Part shown: piece after piece, positions 5,885 to 5,957 of the stretch
How positions within the stretch are numbered: the first letter of the stretch is position 1
How the letters are laid out: the number at the start of each line of letters is the position of its first letter
Assembly (NCBI GenBank): GCA_046719575.1
Contig: JBDNCP010000237.1
Span: forward strand, 1 to 5,957
Reading direction: 5' to 3'
Origin: Thermoleptolyngbya sp046719575
GTDB taxonomy: Bacteria; Cyanobacteriota; Cyanobacteriia; Elainellales; Elainellaceae
Length of the DNA stretch: 5,957 nucleotides
Made by a program: the position numbers and the translations under genes
The notes under the pieces: model-generated
What the model was told of the DNA's origin: nothing
Databases searched by the model: none
Seen by the model: only the letters and a program-made list of their open reading frames with translations

Positions 5885-5918
5885 GGGGAATGGGCGGTGG
5901 GGTAATGGGGTGTTGGGG
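5885..5918 (+). other. G-run tract, possible G-quadruplex, next to the oxidoreductase start
   Basis: Five runs of three to four G on the plus strand (5885-5888, 5892-5894, 5899-5902, 5907-5910, 5915-5918), separated by 3-4 bases, satisfy the usual G-quadruplex pattern. The runs are on the template strand, so the non-template strand and mRNA leader are C-rich and lack a Shine-Dalgarno. The tract abuts the annotated ATG of the oxidoreductase. Folding and any role are inference. Confidence 0.6.
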
Positions 5919-5957
5919 TGTTGAGCGACGATATTTCGGTTCTTTGCGTAAAGATTC

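Overview
The window looks like a chromosomal segment of a GC-rich cyanobacterium. The cyanobacterial palindrome GCGATCGC (HIP1) occurs 13 times in under 6 kb, all inside coding regions. The ccs1 gene (system II cytochrome c maturation), the form of NadC, and an SLH-bearing protein fit the same group. A filamentous Leptolyngbya-like lineage is possible, but the sequence does not fix the genus.

All five supported protein genes are on the minus strand. In order of transcription (right to left) they are: a 702-residue FAD-dependent oxidoreductase with C-terminal SLH repeats (3776-5884); a 532-bp intergenic region packed with repeats (3244-3775); ccs1 (1870-3243), for apocytochrome/heme handling; nadC (931-1833), quinolinate phosphoribosyltransferase of NAD synthesis, only 36 bp after ccs1; a small DUF4870/Tic20-like membrane protein (455-799); and the first 125 codons of a PAPS-type sulfotransferase that runs off the left edge (1-375). 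ccs1 and nadC are probably co-transcribed. The DUF4870 gene has its own good ribosome binding site and may or may not belong to the same unit.

The most unusual part is the intergenic region between the oxidoreductase and ccs1. It holds a probable 214-bp MITE-like element with 16-bp imperfect terminal inverted repeats (13 of 16 match) flanked by a TTA duplication. Its left end lies 29 bp before the ccs1 start. Inside it are three perfect tandem copies of a 32-bp unit, each with a GCGAC/GTCGC hairpin. Directly after the right-hand TTA is an 11-bp tandem array. Smaller repeats lie at the ends of ccs1 (12 bp, including its stop codon) and between the DUF4870 and sulfotransferase genes (13 bp, three copies, with stop codons in all three frames).

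I see no tRNA, rRNA, CRISPR array or clear rho-independent terminator. The genes are mostly ordinary housekeeping or envelope functions. The observations worth checking are the repeats, the mobile-element relic in front of ccs1, and the SLH-flavoprotein, which has no visible export signal.
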